DNA of 64,000 nucleotides. Origin: Lewinellaceae bacterium. Its GTDB lineage: Bacteria > Bacteroidota > Bacteroidia > Chitinophagales > Saprospiraceae. The DNA lies in NCBI GenBank assembly GCA_020636075.1, contig JACJYO010000002.1, positions 868,001 through 932,000 on the forward strand, written 5' to 3'. The position numbers were made by a program, and so were the translations under genes. Below, piece by piece: positions 9,664-17,621 of the stretch; within the stretch, counting starts at the first letter, position 1; the number at the start of each line of letters is the position of its first letter. Below the pieces are notes generated by a model. That model saw nothing but the letters and a program-made list of their open reading frames with translations. It did no database searches and was not told where the DNA came from.

Positions 9664-11091
9664 ATGCCTGTAAACACCATTACCGCCAGCCCCATGCTGC
9701 ACGAAAACCAGGAACGCATACGCGTAGACATTCCTTACGACACTGTGCTGATCCAAAAGATCCGGACGGTAAACGGCGCCCGATGGAGCGCGCTGCACCG
9801 CTGTTGGCATGTGCCGAAAACAGCGGAGGCCTGGCAAAAACTGCAGCGCCTCTTTCCGGATATCCAAATAGCGGCTCCCCAACCGGAGACGCCTGCCGCT
9901 CCCCGGTTGGCGCCCTTGCCCAAACAAGCGCCATCACCAATTGCCGGGCGTTTTGTCGCCAACAAGATCAGTTTATTGCTGCTACCGGACACCACCGATT
10001 TTATGGGCCTGCACTTGCCTGCCGGGCTGGTACCTGCGCATTTGGCCACTGTGAAAAACATCCATGGGCGCCGCTGGGATGCGGAAATGAACGTTTGGAA
10101 GGTGCCGTACACGAAACTGACGTTGCGTTTTTTGGAAAAGTATTTTCCGGGCCTGCTGGACTGGACATTTGAACCATCGGCAGATATTCCGGAGCGGCTA
10201 CCGGAATTGCCAATACACTCATACCCTGCCAAAGCGACTGAAACACCCGCAAAATACGAGGAGGCCGTGACCGCCCTGGAGCAGTGCCTCATGCTCAAGC
10301 GGTACAGTTGGCGGACGGTGAAGGCGTATAAGAATTGCTTCCGGCAATTTATCCGGCATTACAATGAGATCAAACCCAGCCAGATCACGCGCAGACAAAT
10401 TGACGATTATGTGGCGGGCCTCATCCGGGAGAAAAACATAAGCGAGTCGTATCAGAACCAGATTTTGAGTGCCATCAGGATGTTTTATGCAGAAGTGATT
10501 CCACAAGAGCATAAAGTGCAGGGTTTGCTGCGCCCAAAACGGCCGGAAAAATTGCCGCATGTGCTTACGGAGGATGAGGTGAGCCGTTTGTTAAAAGCGG
10601 TGGATAACCTGAAACACCGCTGCATACTGATGATGATCTACTCTGCCGGATTACGGCTGGGCGAAGTGCTGCATTTAAAAATGACTGATGTGCAGCCGGA
10701 GCACAACCGCATATTTGTCCGCGAAGCGAAAGGGAAGAAGGACCGGTGCACCATTCTGTCGGATAAAGCCTGGGCGCTTGTGCACGAGTACCTTGATGTG
10801 TACCGGCCTATCGAGTGGCTGTTTGAAGGCGTAAACGGCGGGAAATACGGCGAACGCAGTGTGCAGGCCATCTTTAGTCAGGCAAAAGCTAAATCAAAAA
10901 TTAACCCGTCTGCCACAGTGCATACCCTGCGCCACAGTTTTGCGACCCATCTGCTGGAGAAGGGGGTTGACTTGCGGTACATCCAGGAACTGCTGGGGCA
11001 TGAAAGCAGCAAGACCACGGAGATTTATACACACATTACCAAAAAGGGCTGGGACAAAATAAAAAGCCCGTTGGACGACCTGGATATTTAG
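9664..11091 (+). CDS. Tyrosine recombinase with tandem N-terminal HARP-like modules; candidate recombinase of the cassette array
   Basis: 475 residues from the ATG at 9664; the open frame extends upstream into the GH127 gene, but that part looks unlike protein. The catalytic set is complete: Arg331 (AGLRLGE), Lys356/358/359 (AKGKKDR), His420-Arg423 (HTLRHSFATHL), His446 (LLGHESS) and Tyr455 (EIYTH). A SAM-like DNA-binding domain lies at about 200-290. The first 165 residues hold two similar small modules (about 16-60 and 101-162), each with a G-R-W...W-VP pattern recalling HARP domains. The C-terminus (KSPLDDL) resembles the RSPLDAL end of class 1 integron integrase, but the long insertion before HTLRH that marks IntI proteins is not seen. 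It sits just upstream of, and co-directional with, the cassette array; a link is inferred from position. Confidence 0.9.
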   Translation: MPVNTITASPMLHENQERIRVDIPYDTVLIQKIRTVNGARWSALHRCWHVPKTAEAWQKLQRLFPDIQIAAPQPETPAAPRLAPLPKQAPSPIAGRFVANKISLLLLPDTTDFMGLHLPAGLVPAHLATVKNIHGRRWDAEMNVWKVPYTKLTLRFLEKYFPGLLDWTFEPSADIPERLPELPIHSYPAKATETPAKYEEAVTALEQCLMLKRYSWRTVKAYKNCFRQFIRHYNEIKPSQITRRQIDDYVAGLIREKNISESYQNQILSAIRMFYAEVIPQEHKVQGLLRPKRPEKLPHVLTEDEVSRLLKAVDNLKHRCILMMIYSAGLRLGEVLHLKMTDVQPEHNRIFVREAKGKKDRCTILSDKAWALVHEYLDVYRPIEWLFEGVNGGKYGERSVQAIFSQAKAKSKINPSATVHTLRHSFATHLLEKGVDLRYIQELLGHESSKTTEIYTHITKKGWDKIKSPLDDLDI

Positions 11092-11145
11092 CCTATGGAA
11101 TTATATTTGAAAACCGAACGGTCATTCGATCGATTATTCCACAAA

Positions 11146-11262
11146 GTAAACCCGCAATGCGGGGTTACTTTTTCACTTAAAACTTCGCCGACTGGCGATA
11201 TACCCGAAAACGACAAAGTAAAAGGCGCATTGCGGGTTTTTGGTTTGTCGTTTTCGGGTATA
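11146..11262. repeat. Interleaved inverted repeats between recombinase and first cassette (attI-like or old attC)
   Basis: Two perfect inverted repeats are interleaved: 13 bases at 11149-11161 pair with 11226-11238, and 19 bases at 11199-11217 pair with 11244-11262. The first arm is also part of a local palindrome (11146-11168). The order A-B-A'-B' allows two competing hairpins or a pseudoknot. The last arm ends five bases before the GTT box at 11268, the same spacing as in the attC-like sites downstream. A left AAC box is not evident, so this may be the primary insertion site or a decayed cassette end. Confidence 0.7.
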
Positions 11263-11397
11263 CAATAGTTACCTGCTATGTTAGAAAAACGACTGTGCAA
11301 AATAACAACGACACATTTTGACGTAATGGCATTTTAACTTTGCGGAAATGAAATAATAAATTTGTAATCAATAATTTAATAACTTAAGGAATTTTTT

Positions 11398-13242
11398 ATG
11401 GAAAAGAAAACATTATCGAACATTTTGGAAGGGAAAATCTTTCAAATACCAGACTACCAAAGAGGTTATGCTTGGGAAGAAAAACAATGGAAAGATTTTG
11501 TACAAGATATTGATGCACTGATAGATGATAAAATTATCAGCCATTACACGGGGACTATTGTAATTTACCAACCAAGCAAAAAGCCAACGGAAAATTACGG
11601 AACAAAAAGACTTGAAATTGTAGATGTTGTTGACGGACAACAGAGACTAACAACTTGTAGTCTTTACTTATCAATCATAATTAAAGAACTTATAAAAATC
11701 AGTCAAGAAGATTTTAATGCTGAAATCCCCATATATCTTTATTCTGGAAGTAAGAGCAAGTTAAGACTAAACAACGACACTGCGGACTTTTATTTAGATT
11801 TAATTTCCAAAGGTGTTAGTAATATAGAGGCAAACTCTGTTCATCAAAAAAGAATTTATGATGCATACTGCTTTTTGAAAAAACATATTGAAGAACAATT
11901 GACAAAAAGAGTTGATAAAGGCGAAGATTATTTAAGAGATTTATTTGATGCTATAATTCGAAAACTTAATTTTTCTTTTTATCCAATTGAAGTAGAAAGT
12001 GAAATAGGAATGACCTTTGAGTTAATGAATTCAAGAGGAAAAAATCTATCCTCTATGGAATTACTCAAAAACTATCTGATGTATTGGGTTTACAGGAATA
12101 TCCTTGATAATTCAGAAAAGGAAGATTTTACGAGCAAAATTAATAAGACTTGGAAAGAAGTTTATGTAAATATTGCCAAATGTAATGGAAGTGAAAGCCA
12201 ATGTTTACGGATAGCTTGGACATTATTTGTGAATTATACACCAAAAAACTGGAATGGATACAGTGGTTTTAAATCTGATGAAGTAATTCCATTGAGAAAT
12301 TTCAACTCAAAGAGTAAAGAAGATGTAAAAGAGTTTTTATTAAAATTTGTGGACGGACTTGCTCTAATTTCAAAACATTATTCAGCAATCATCAAACCCA
12401 ATAACAATTCTTTTGACGAAAACGAGTTAAATCTGCTTACTAAAATTAGAAATGCTGGTAATATTGCTAATTACCTTCCCTTAATGGTTGCATCAAGAAT
12501 TAAAAAAGAAACAAACGAAGTAACTAAAGATGATTATTTTGATTTGTTGAAATCACTTGAAATCTTTTCGTACAGAGTGTTTCTGTGGGAAGGAAAAAGA
12601 AGTAATGCAGGTTTATCAAAATTCTATCGTTGGGCTGATGATGTATTTAGTTCAAAACACTCATTGAAATCTGTTACCGATTGGATTTATGGAACAATAA
12701 ACTGGTATTCACCTGAAAATGGCTTTAGGAAATCCCTTACTGAAGACTTTTTTGGTTGGTATCATTACAGAAGACTACTGAAATACACTTTATTTGAGTA
12801 TGAACTTTTCCTCTTAAAAGGAAAAAATAAACCAAAATTAAACTGGGAAGATTTAACTGACTCAACAATTGAACATATTTTACCTCAAAATCCAGATAGT
12901 AATTCTAATTGGCTGATTAAATGGACTGATGAAGAGCGAAAAAAATATTTGCACGACATTTCCAATTTAGTTCTTACCAAAGATAATTCACGATATAGTA
13001 ACTTTGAATTTGATAGAAAAAAGGGTATAGCTGGTTCTGGTTTTTCATATTCAAATTCAGATATAAGACAAGAAAGAAAAATTGCGGAATATGACGATTG
13101 GACTCCTGATACTTGTAAAAAGAGAAGAGAGGAATTAACAAATTGGGTCATTAAAAACTGGGGTATTGATAAACATTACCAAGAACCAATAGTAGATGTA
13201 ATTGAAGAAGATGATGAGCCTATTTTTAATGATGTAGATTAA
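11398..13242 (+). CDS. GmrSD-type DUF262-DUF1524 nuclease (cassette 1)
   Basis: 614 residues. The N-terminal DUF262 (ParB/sulfiredoxin-like nucleotidase) part shows IPDYQRGYAW near residue 20 and VDGQQRLTT with the DGQQR box at 79-83. The C-terminal DUF1524 HNH-type nuclease part has IEHILPQ with His493, followed by SNLVLTKDNSRYSN. This fused layout is that of type IV, GmrSD-like restriction enzymes that hydrolyse NTPs and cut modified phage DNA; antiphage activity is inferred from the family. It is the only gene in the first cassette and is strongly AT-rich compared with the recombinase upstream. No promoter of its own is obvious in the AT-rich leader 11278-11397. Confidence 0.9.
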   Translation: MEKKTLSNILEGKIFQIPDYQRGYAWEEKQWKDFVQDIDALIDDKIISHYTGTIVIYQPSKKPTENYGTKRLEIVDVVDGQQRLTTCSLYLSIIIKELIKISQEDFNAEIPIYLYSGSKSKLRLNNDTADFYLDLISKGVSNIEANSVHQKRIYDAYCFLKKHIEEQLTKRVDKGEDYLRDLFDAIIRKLNFSFYPIEVESEIGMTFELMNSRGKNLSSMELLKNYLMYWVYRNILDNSEKEDFTSKINKTWKEVYVNIAKCNGSESQCLRIAWTLFVNYTPKNWNGYSGFKSDEVIPLRNFNSKSKEDVKEFLLKFVDGLALISKHYSAIIKPNNNSFDENELNLLTKIRNAGNIANYLPLMVASRIKKETNEVTKDDYFDLLKSLEIFSYRVFLWEGKRSNAGLSKFYRWADDVFSSKHSLKSVTDWIYGTINWYSPENGFRKSLTEDFFGWYHYRRLLKYTLFEYELFLLKGKNKPKLNWEDLTDSTIEHILPQNPDSNSNWLIKWTDEERKKYLHDISNLVLTKDNSRYSNFEFDRKKGIAGSGFSYSNSDIRQERKIAEYDDWTPDTCKKRREELTNWVIKNWGIDKHYQEPIVDVIEEDDEPIFNDVD

Positions 13243-13247
13243 AACAC

Positions 13248-13384
13248 AGCAGGTAACAGCGTGTATGTGGCAATAGCGGGTGAAGTGGTAAATCGAAGGT
13301 CTGTGCTTCTAAGAAACTTTGTGCTAAACGGAAAGGAAAGTGCTTCTAATCCGCTACTGCACATACACGCAAAACGTTCTCTGC
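13248..13384 (+). other. attC-like site 1 (cassette 1 / cassette 2)
   Basis: Left box ends ...GGTAAC at 13257. The left arm 13259-13279 pairs with 13351-13370, with one unpaired G and one mismatch. The right box GTTCTCTGC begins at 13376, five bases after the arm. The unpaired base in the left arm is a hallmark of integron attC sites. The loop holds a direct repeat, GTGCTTCTAA, twice (about 13303 and 13340). Confidence 0.85.
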
Positions 13385-13430
13385 AAGCTAAAAAAACACC
13401 TGTGATAAACTTGAAGTATTCTGAAAAAAT

Positions 13431-13994
13431 ATGACAACACTCTTTATAAAGAATATGGTTTGCAACCGCTGTATTATGGCGGTAAAAAGCGAATTGGATA
13501 AATTAGGAATTGAGCCGAATGATGTACAATTGGGAGAAGTAACATTTGAAAGAGAACTCACAGGACAAGAAAAAGAAAAATTTAGTAAAGCGTTGGTGTC
13601 ATTAGGCTTTGAAATGATTGACGACAAAAAAAGCCGTATCATTGAACAGATAAAGAACATCATTATCGACTTGGTTCATCATCAGGACAACGATATAAAA
13701 ACCAACCTTTCGGAGTTGTTAAGTGAAAAACTCCATCACGATTACAGCTACCTGTCCAACCTGTTTTCGGAAGTAGAAGGCACGACCATAGAAAAATATT
13801 TTATTGCTCAAAAGATAGAAAAGGTAAAGGAACTATTGGTTTATGACGAATTATCATTAAGTGAAATTGCTTTTCGACTCAATTATTCAAGTGTTGCTTA
13901 TTTGAGTAATCAATTTAAAAAAGTAACAGGGCTTTCGCCCAGTCATTTTAAAAAAATACGTGAAGACAGAAGAAAACCTTTGGATGAGGTATAA
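13431..13994 (+). CDS. AraC-family regulator with N-terminal HMA-like metal-binding domain (cassette 2)
   Basis: 187 residues. The first 60 or so form a heavy-metal-associated-like domain with a CxxC pair (MVCNRC). The last 80 or so are an AraC/XylS double helix-turn-helix (SEIAFRLNYSSVAYLSNQFK, GLSPSHFKKI). Such HMA-AraC proteins sit beside copper exporters in Bacteroidota and probably act as copper-responsive activators. It is the first gene of a three-gene copper cluster. Its likely binding sites are the near-identical 37-base repeats before the next two genes. Family placement is firm; the metal is inferred from the neighbours. Confidence 0.85.
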   Translation: MTTLFIKNMVCNRCIMAVKSELDKLGIEPNDVQLGEVTFERELTGQEKEKFSKALVSLGFEMIDDKKSRIIEQIKNIIIDLVHHQDNDIKTNLSELLSEKLHHDYSYLSNLFSEVEGTTIEKYFIAQKIEKVKELLVYDELSLSEIAFRLNYSSVAYLSNQFKKVTGLSPSHFKKIREDRRKPLDEV

Positions 13995-14030
13995 GTAAAT
14001 CTTACAACTCATTTCCAAAATTACACAACA
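13994..14030 (+). promoter_or_regulatory. Candidate operator upstream of copA (copy 1 of a 37-base repeat)
   Basis: This stretch is identical at 34 of 37 positions to 16307-16343. Its centre reads CATTTCCAAAATT. It begins at the stop codon of the AraC-type gene, about 53 bases before the ATPase start, and is followed in both places by a TTTGCATT motif that could hold a Bacteroidota -7 box. Conservation only in front of the two metal-handling genes suggests binding by the HMA-AraC regulator. Confidence 0.7.
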
Positions 14031-14082
14031 AAAAAACTACCCATTGTTGCCAACTTTGCATTGTAATTAAAACAATCGAGAT

Positions 14083-16308
14083 ATGGCAACAACAAATCAA
14101 AATACAGTTACGCAAACTTTCCCTGTTTTGGGAATGACTTGTGCTTCTTGTGCAAGTAGTGCAGAAAGTATTGTAACACATCAGGAGGGAGTGGTAAATG
14201 CTTCGGTAAATTATGCTACAGGGAATCTGACCGTTGAATTTCTATCCAACGTAACCAATGCCGAAAACCTACGAAAAGCGGTTCAAGGGGTAGGATATGA
14301 TTTATTAATTGAAGACGAATCCAAACAGCAGGAATCCCTTGAAGCCATTCACGAAAAGAAGTTTAAAGAACTCAAAAATAAAACCATTTGGGCTGTCATT
14401 CTTTCTTTGCCAGTGGTTATAATAGGAATGTTTTTTATGGAAATGCCTTATGCCAATGAAATTATGTGGGCATTTTCAACACCTGTTGTTTTGTGGTTGG
14501 GTAGAGATTTTTTTGTAAATGCGTGGAAACAAGCCAAACACCGTAAAGCCAATATGGATACCTTGGTAGCATTAAGCACAGGTATTGCCTATGTGTTTAG
14601 CGTGTTCAATATGTTATTTGCAGATTTTTGGCATCAAAGAGGATTACACGCCCACGTCTATTTTGAAGCCGCAGCCGTCATTATCGCTTTCATATTGTTA
14701 GGAAAATTATTAGAAGAAAAAGCCAAAGGAAATACTTCATCTGCTATTAAAAAACTAATGGGCTTACAACCCAAAACGGTTATCGTAATTCAAGCAGATG
14801 GCAAAGAAAAGCAAACGCCTATTGAAGAAGTTATTGAAGGAAATGTGATTTTGGTAAAACCGGGCGAAAAAATTGCAGTGGATGGAATGGTCATTTCGGG
14901 CAGTTCGTATGTAGATGAAAGTATGTTGAGTGGTGAGCCTGTTCCTGTATTGAAAAATAAAAACGAAAAAGTATTTGCGGGAACGATAAACCAAAAAGGT
15001 AGTTTTCAATTTAAAGCCGTTAAAGTCGGCAAGGAAACAATGCTTGCCCAAATTATCAAAATGGTTCAGGATGCACAAGGGAGCAAAGCACCTGTACAGA
15101 AATTGGTGGATAAAATAGCAGGGATTTTTGTGCCTGTAGTTATGGGAATCGCACTTTTAACTTTTATAGTTTGGATGATTTTTGGTGGTGAAAATGCTAT
15201 AGTTCAAGGATTATTAGCAGCAGTAACGGTGTTGGTTATCGCTTGTCCCTGTGCTTTGGGATTGGCAACACCAACAGCGATTATGGTAGGCGTTGGCAAA
15301 GGTGCCGAGCAAGGCATTTTAATTAAAGATGCCGAAAGTTTGGAGTTAGCCAAAAAAGTAGATGCTATCATTTTGGACAAAACAGGAACCATTACTGAAG
15401 GTCGTCCACAGGTTACAGACATCCATTGGTTGAACAATGACGACAGCACTAAAGATATTCTTTTGAGTATTGAAAAACAATCTGAACACCCATTGGCAGA
15501 AGCGGTTGTAAAATATTTGGGAGAGGTCACTCCAACAACACTTTCCAATTTTGACAGCATTACAGGAAAAGGAGCAAAGGCCGACTATAATAACGAAACC
15601 TATTTTGTAGGAAACAAAAAGTTATTGTTTGAAAATAGCATCGCTATTCCCGAAGAATTGCAACAACGAGCGGAGGAATGGAGCAAATTATCTAAAACCG
15701 TTATTTGGTTTTCAGACAGTAAACAAGCTCTTTCCGTAGTGGCTATTTCCGATAAAATAAAAGAAACCTCTGCTCAAGCAATTAAAGAAATGCAGGAAAT
15801 GGGCATTGATTTATATATGCTCACAGGCGACAACGAAGCTACCGCTAAAGCCATTGCCGAGCAAACAGGCATCCAACATTACAAAGCAGAAGTATTGCCA
15901 AAGCACAAAGCTGATTTTGTAAAAGAACTTCAAAAACAGGGCAAAACCGTAGCAATGGTTGGAGATGGAATAAACGACAGCACCGCATTGGCAACCGCAG
16001 ATGTTAGTATTGCAATGGGCAAAGGCTCTGACATTGCTATGGATGTAGCTAAAATGACCATCATTTCATCAGACTTAACCAAAATACCACAAGCCATCAA
16101 ACTATCCAAACAAACGGTCGCTACCATTAAGCAAAACTTGTTTTGGGCATTTATTTATAACCTGATTGGTATTCCGATTGCAGCAGGAATTTTATACCCA
16201 ATTAATGGTTTTTTACTCAATCCAATGATTGCAGGAGCAGCTATGGCAATGAGTAGCGTAAGTGTTGTAAGTAATAGTTTGCGATTGAAATGGAAAAAAG
16301 TAATATAG
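14083..16308 (+). CDS. copA: Copper-exporting P1B-type ATPase (cassette 2)
   Basis: 741 residues with the full architecture: N-terminal HMA domain with GMTCASC (Cys20, Cys23), eight membrane helices, the CPC metal-transfer motif at Cys388-Pro-Cys390, the phosphorylated Asp432 in DKTGT, the SEHPLAEA nucleotide-binding motif, TGD near 600, and GDGIND near 627-632. The final helices contain the N and M/S residues typical of Cu(I) exporters (NPMIAGAAMAMSSVSVVSNS). It moves Cu(I) from cytoplasm to periplasm. It is placed between its probable regulator and a small chaperone, all inside one cassette. A P-type ATPase operon is unusually large cargo for an integron-type cassette. Confidence 0.97.
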   Translation: MATTNQNTVTQTFPVLGMTCASCASSAESIVTHQEGVVNASVNYATGNLTVEFLSNVTNAENLRKAVQGVGYDLLIEDESKQQESLEAIHEKKFKELKNKTIWAVILSLPVVIIGMFFMEMPYANEIMWAFSTPVVLWLGRDFFVNAWKQAKHRKANMDTLVALSTGIAYVFSVFNMLFADFWHQRGLHAHVYFEAAAVIIAFILLGKLLEEKAKGNTSSAIKKLMGLQPKTVIVIQADGKEKQTPIEEVIEGNVILVKPGEKIAVDGMVISGSSYVDESMLSGEPVPVLKNKNEKVFAGTINQKGSFQFKAVKVGKETMLAQIIKMVQDAQGSKAPVQKLVDKIAGIFVPVVMGIALLTFIVWMIFGGENAIVQGLLAAVTVLVIACPCALGLATPTAIMVGVGKGAEQGILIKDAESLELAKKVDAIILDKTGTITEGRPQVTDIHWLNNDDSTKDILLSIEKQSEHPLAEAVVKYLGEVTPTTLSNFDSITGKGAKADYNNETYFVGNKKLLFENSIAIPEELQQRAEEWSKLSKTVIWFSDSKQALSVVAISDKIKETSAQAIKEMQEMGIDLYMLTGDNEATAKAIAEQTGIQHYKAEVLPKHKADFVKELQKQGKTVAMVGDGINDSTALATADVSIAMGKGSDIAMDVAKMTIISSDLTKIPQAIKLSKQTVATIKQNLFWAFIYNLIGIPIAAGILYPINGFLLNPMIAGAAMAMSSVSVVSNSLRLKWKKVI

Positions 16309-16343
16309 TAAATCTTACAAATCATTTCCAAAATTGTACAACA
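16307..16343 (+). promoter_or_regulatory. Candidate operator upstream of the copper chaperone (copy 2 of the 37-base repeat)
   Basis: Matches 13994-14030 at 34 of 37 bases, starting at the copA stop codon and ending about 61 bases before the chaperone start. A TTTGCATT motif follows at about 16366, as after copy 1. The shared arrangement implies that copA and the chaperone gene are transcribed from separately controlled promoters. Confidence 0.7.
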
Positions 16344-16404
16344 ATAAAGAATGGAATAGTAACAAAATTTGCATTATTAAATAACAAATAAAATTTTTAA
16401 AACA

Positions 16405-16623
16405 ATGGAAAATAAAGAACTGAAATTCAAAACAAACCTCAATTGTGGAGGTTGCGTATCCAAAGTACAATCAGACTTTGACAATGCCGCAGGGGTTTGT
16501 CATTGGGATGTTGATACGGACAACAGCGACAAAATCCTTACCGTGAGTTCCAAAGGAATATCCGAAGATGAAGTGATAAAAATTGTTCAAAGCAAGGGCT
16601 TCAAGGCAGAAGTTATCAGTTAA
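16405..16623 (+). CDS. CopZ-like HMA metallochaperone (cassette 2)
   Basis: 72 residues forming a single heavy-metal-associated fold with a CxxC site in NCGGCVSKVQ near residues 14-17. The length is normal for CopZ/Atx1-type chaperones, which bind Cu(I) and pass it to the ATPase or regulator. It follows copA with its own copy of the operator repeat and ends shortly before attC-like site 2. The TNLNCGGC loop, lacking the usual GMTC, is common in Bacteroidota homologues. Copper specificity is inferred from context. Confidence 0.88.
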   Translation: MENKELKFKTNLNCGGCVSKVQSDFDNAAGVCHWDVDTDNSDKILTVSSKGISEDEVIKIVQSKGFKAEVIS

Positions 16624-16652
16624 GAGAACCCGATAAAATATTAAAAAAGCCA

Positions 16653-16785
16653 GCAGAGAACATTGTGTATAAGCAATAGCGGTTTGAGTGTAAACTTGAA
16701 CCGTTTTTTCTTTTTATTAGAGTATATTGTAGCCAGAAAAGTAGTCATATAAAATCCGCTACTGCTCATACACGAGACTTATCTC
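16653..16785 (+). other. attC-like site 2 (cassette 2 / cassette 3)
   Basis: Left box GCAGAGAAC ends at 16661. Arm 16665-16682 pairs with 16756-16773 at 16 of 18 positions. The arm sequences closely resemble those of site 1 (both contain a GCAATAGCGG / CCGCTACTGC pair). A second small hairpin lies in the loop (16681-16702). The right box reads CTTATCTC at 16778 instead of GTT..., a G-to-C change at the base expected to flank the crossover. Confidence 0.8.
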
Positions 16786-16806
16786 CCAGCAGGACAACAA
16801 TAGAAA

Positions 16807-17424
16807 TTGAAAGGAAAGAAATTTATTATAACTCTATTACTGATATTCTCCGGAATTTGGTTTTTTCAATATTTCCTCTGTTATATCGAAGGGGCACACA
16901 CTATTGGAGTGATGCTAATTGGATTGTTTTTGTGGTTTGTACTTTTTTGTATTTTATTATATCAATTTATAATTTTAACCATAGAGAATCCAAAGCATTA
17001 CCAACGTTTAAATTATATAGGTTTAATCTTTCTTATAAACTTAATATCACTTGCTAAGCCAAAGGGACTAATTGATTGGGAAAAGTTTGAAGGAGAAAAT
17101 CTAATGGTAGCAGAGATGGAAGGAACAGCAAATTGTCGGGTAATAATAAAACTTAGAGAAAATAACATATTCAAATACAGTAAAAGTTGTTTTGGAATTG
17201 ACTTTCATTTTGGAACCTATAAATTATCAAATGATTCAATATATTTTGAACTAAAAAATAATGTTGGATATATGGACACACTATCTTATGCAACACTTTT
17301 GAAATCAGGGACAGATTCAACTAAACTACTACAAATGAATCTTTACAGAAACTTTGAAGATAAAAGAAGTGTTACATTTAGAATTAAGGAAATAAAAATG
17401 AATAAACTCTCTAAATTAAAATAG
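16807..17424 (+). CDS. Membrane protein of unknown function (cassette 3)
   Basis: 205 residues from a TTG start at 16807; no in-frame ATG gives a better N-terminus, so the start is tentative. Three hydrophobic segments (about 8-25, 33-58 and 70-85) precede a soluble domain of about 115 residues, rich in beta-type sequence (CRVIIKLRENNIFKYSKSCFG, then FGTYKLSNDSIYFELK), reminiscent of lipocalin-like Bacteroidota domains. I do not recognise the family. It is the single gene of the third cassette, very AT-rich, and ends only five bases before the left box of site 3. Confidence 0.7.
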   Translation: MKGKKFIITLLLIFSGIWFFQYFLCYIEGAHTIGVMLIGLFLWFVLFCILLYQFIILTIENPKHYQRLNYIGLIFLINLISLAKPKGLIDWEKFEGENLMVAEMEGTANCRVIIKLRENNIFKYSKSCFGIDFHFGTYKLSNDSIYFELKNNVGYMDTLSYATLLKSGTDSTKLLQMNLYRNFEDKRSVTFRIKEIKMNKLSKLK

Positions 17425-17428
17425 CCGA

Positions 17429-17496
17429 GAGATAACAAGGCACTGGACGAACAGGCTCCCTACTGGTCGCCCGTCGTCAGTGCAAACCGTTGGGCG
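17429..17496 (+). other. attC-like site 3 (cassette 3 / cassette 4), compact
   Basis: This is the most canonical site, 68 bases long. Left box GAGATAAC ends at 17436. Left arm GCACTGGACGA (17440-17450) pairs with TCGTCAGTGC (17474-17483) perfectly except for one unpaired G. Right box GTTGGGCG starts at 17489 and fits the integron consensus GTTRRRY. Length and spacing are those of classical short attC sites. Confidence 0.88.
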
Positions 17497-17621
17497 AAAA
17501 AAGAACTGATCTCACTCGGTTCTAATTTGTCCAACGGGGGCAAACGGCGAAACCCCTGCAGTTTGCAAAGAAGTAGCCAACGCGGTAAGCCGAAAAGCGT
17601 TACGAGTAGGCAAAATTTATT

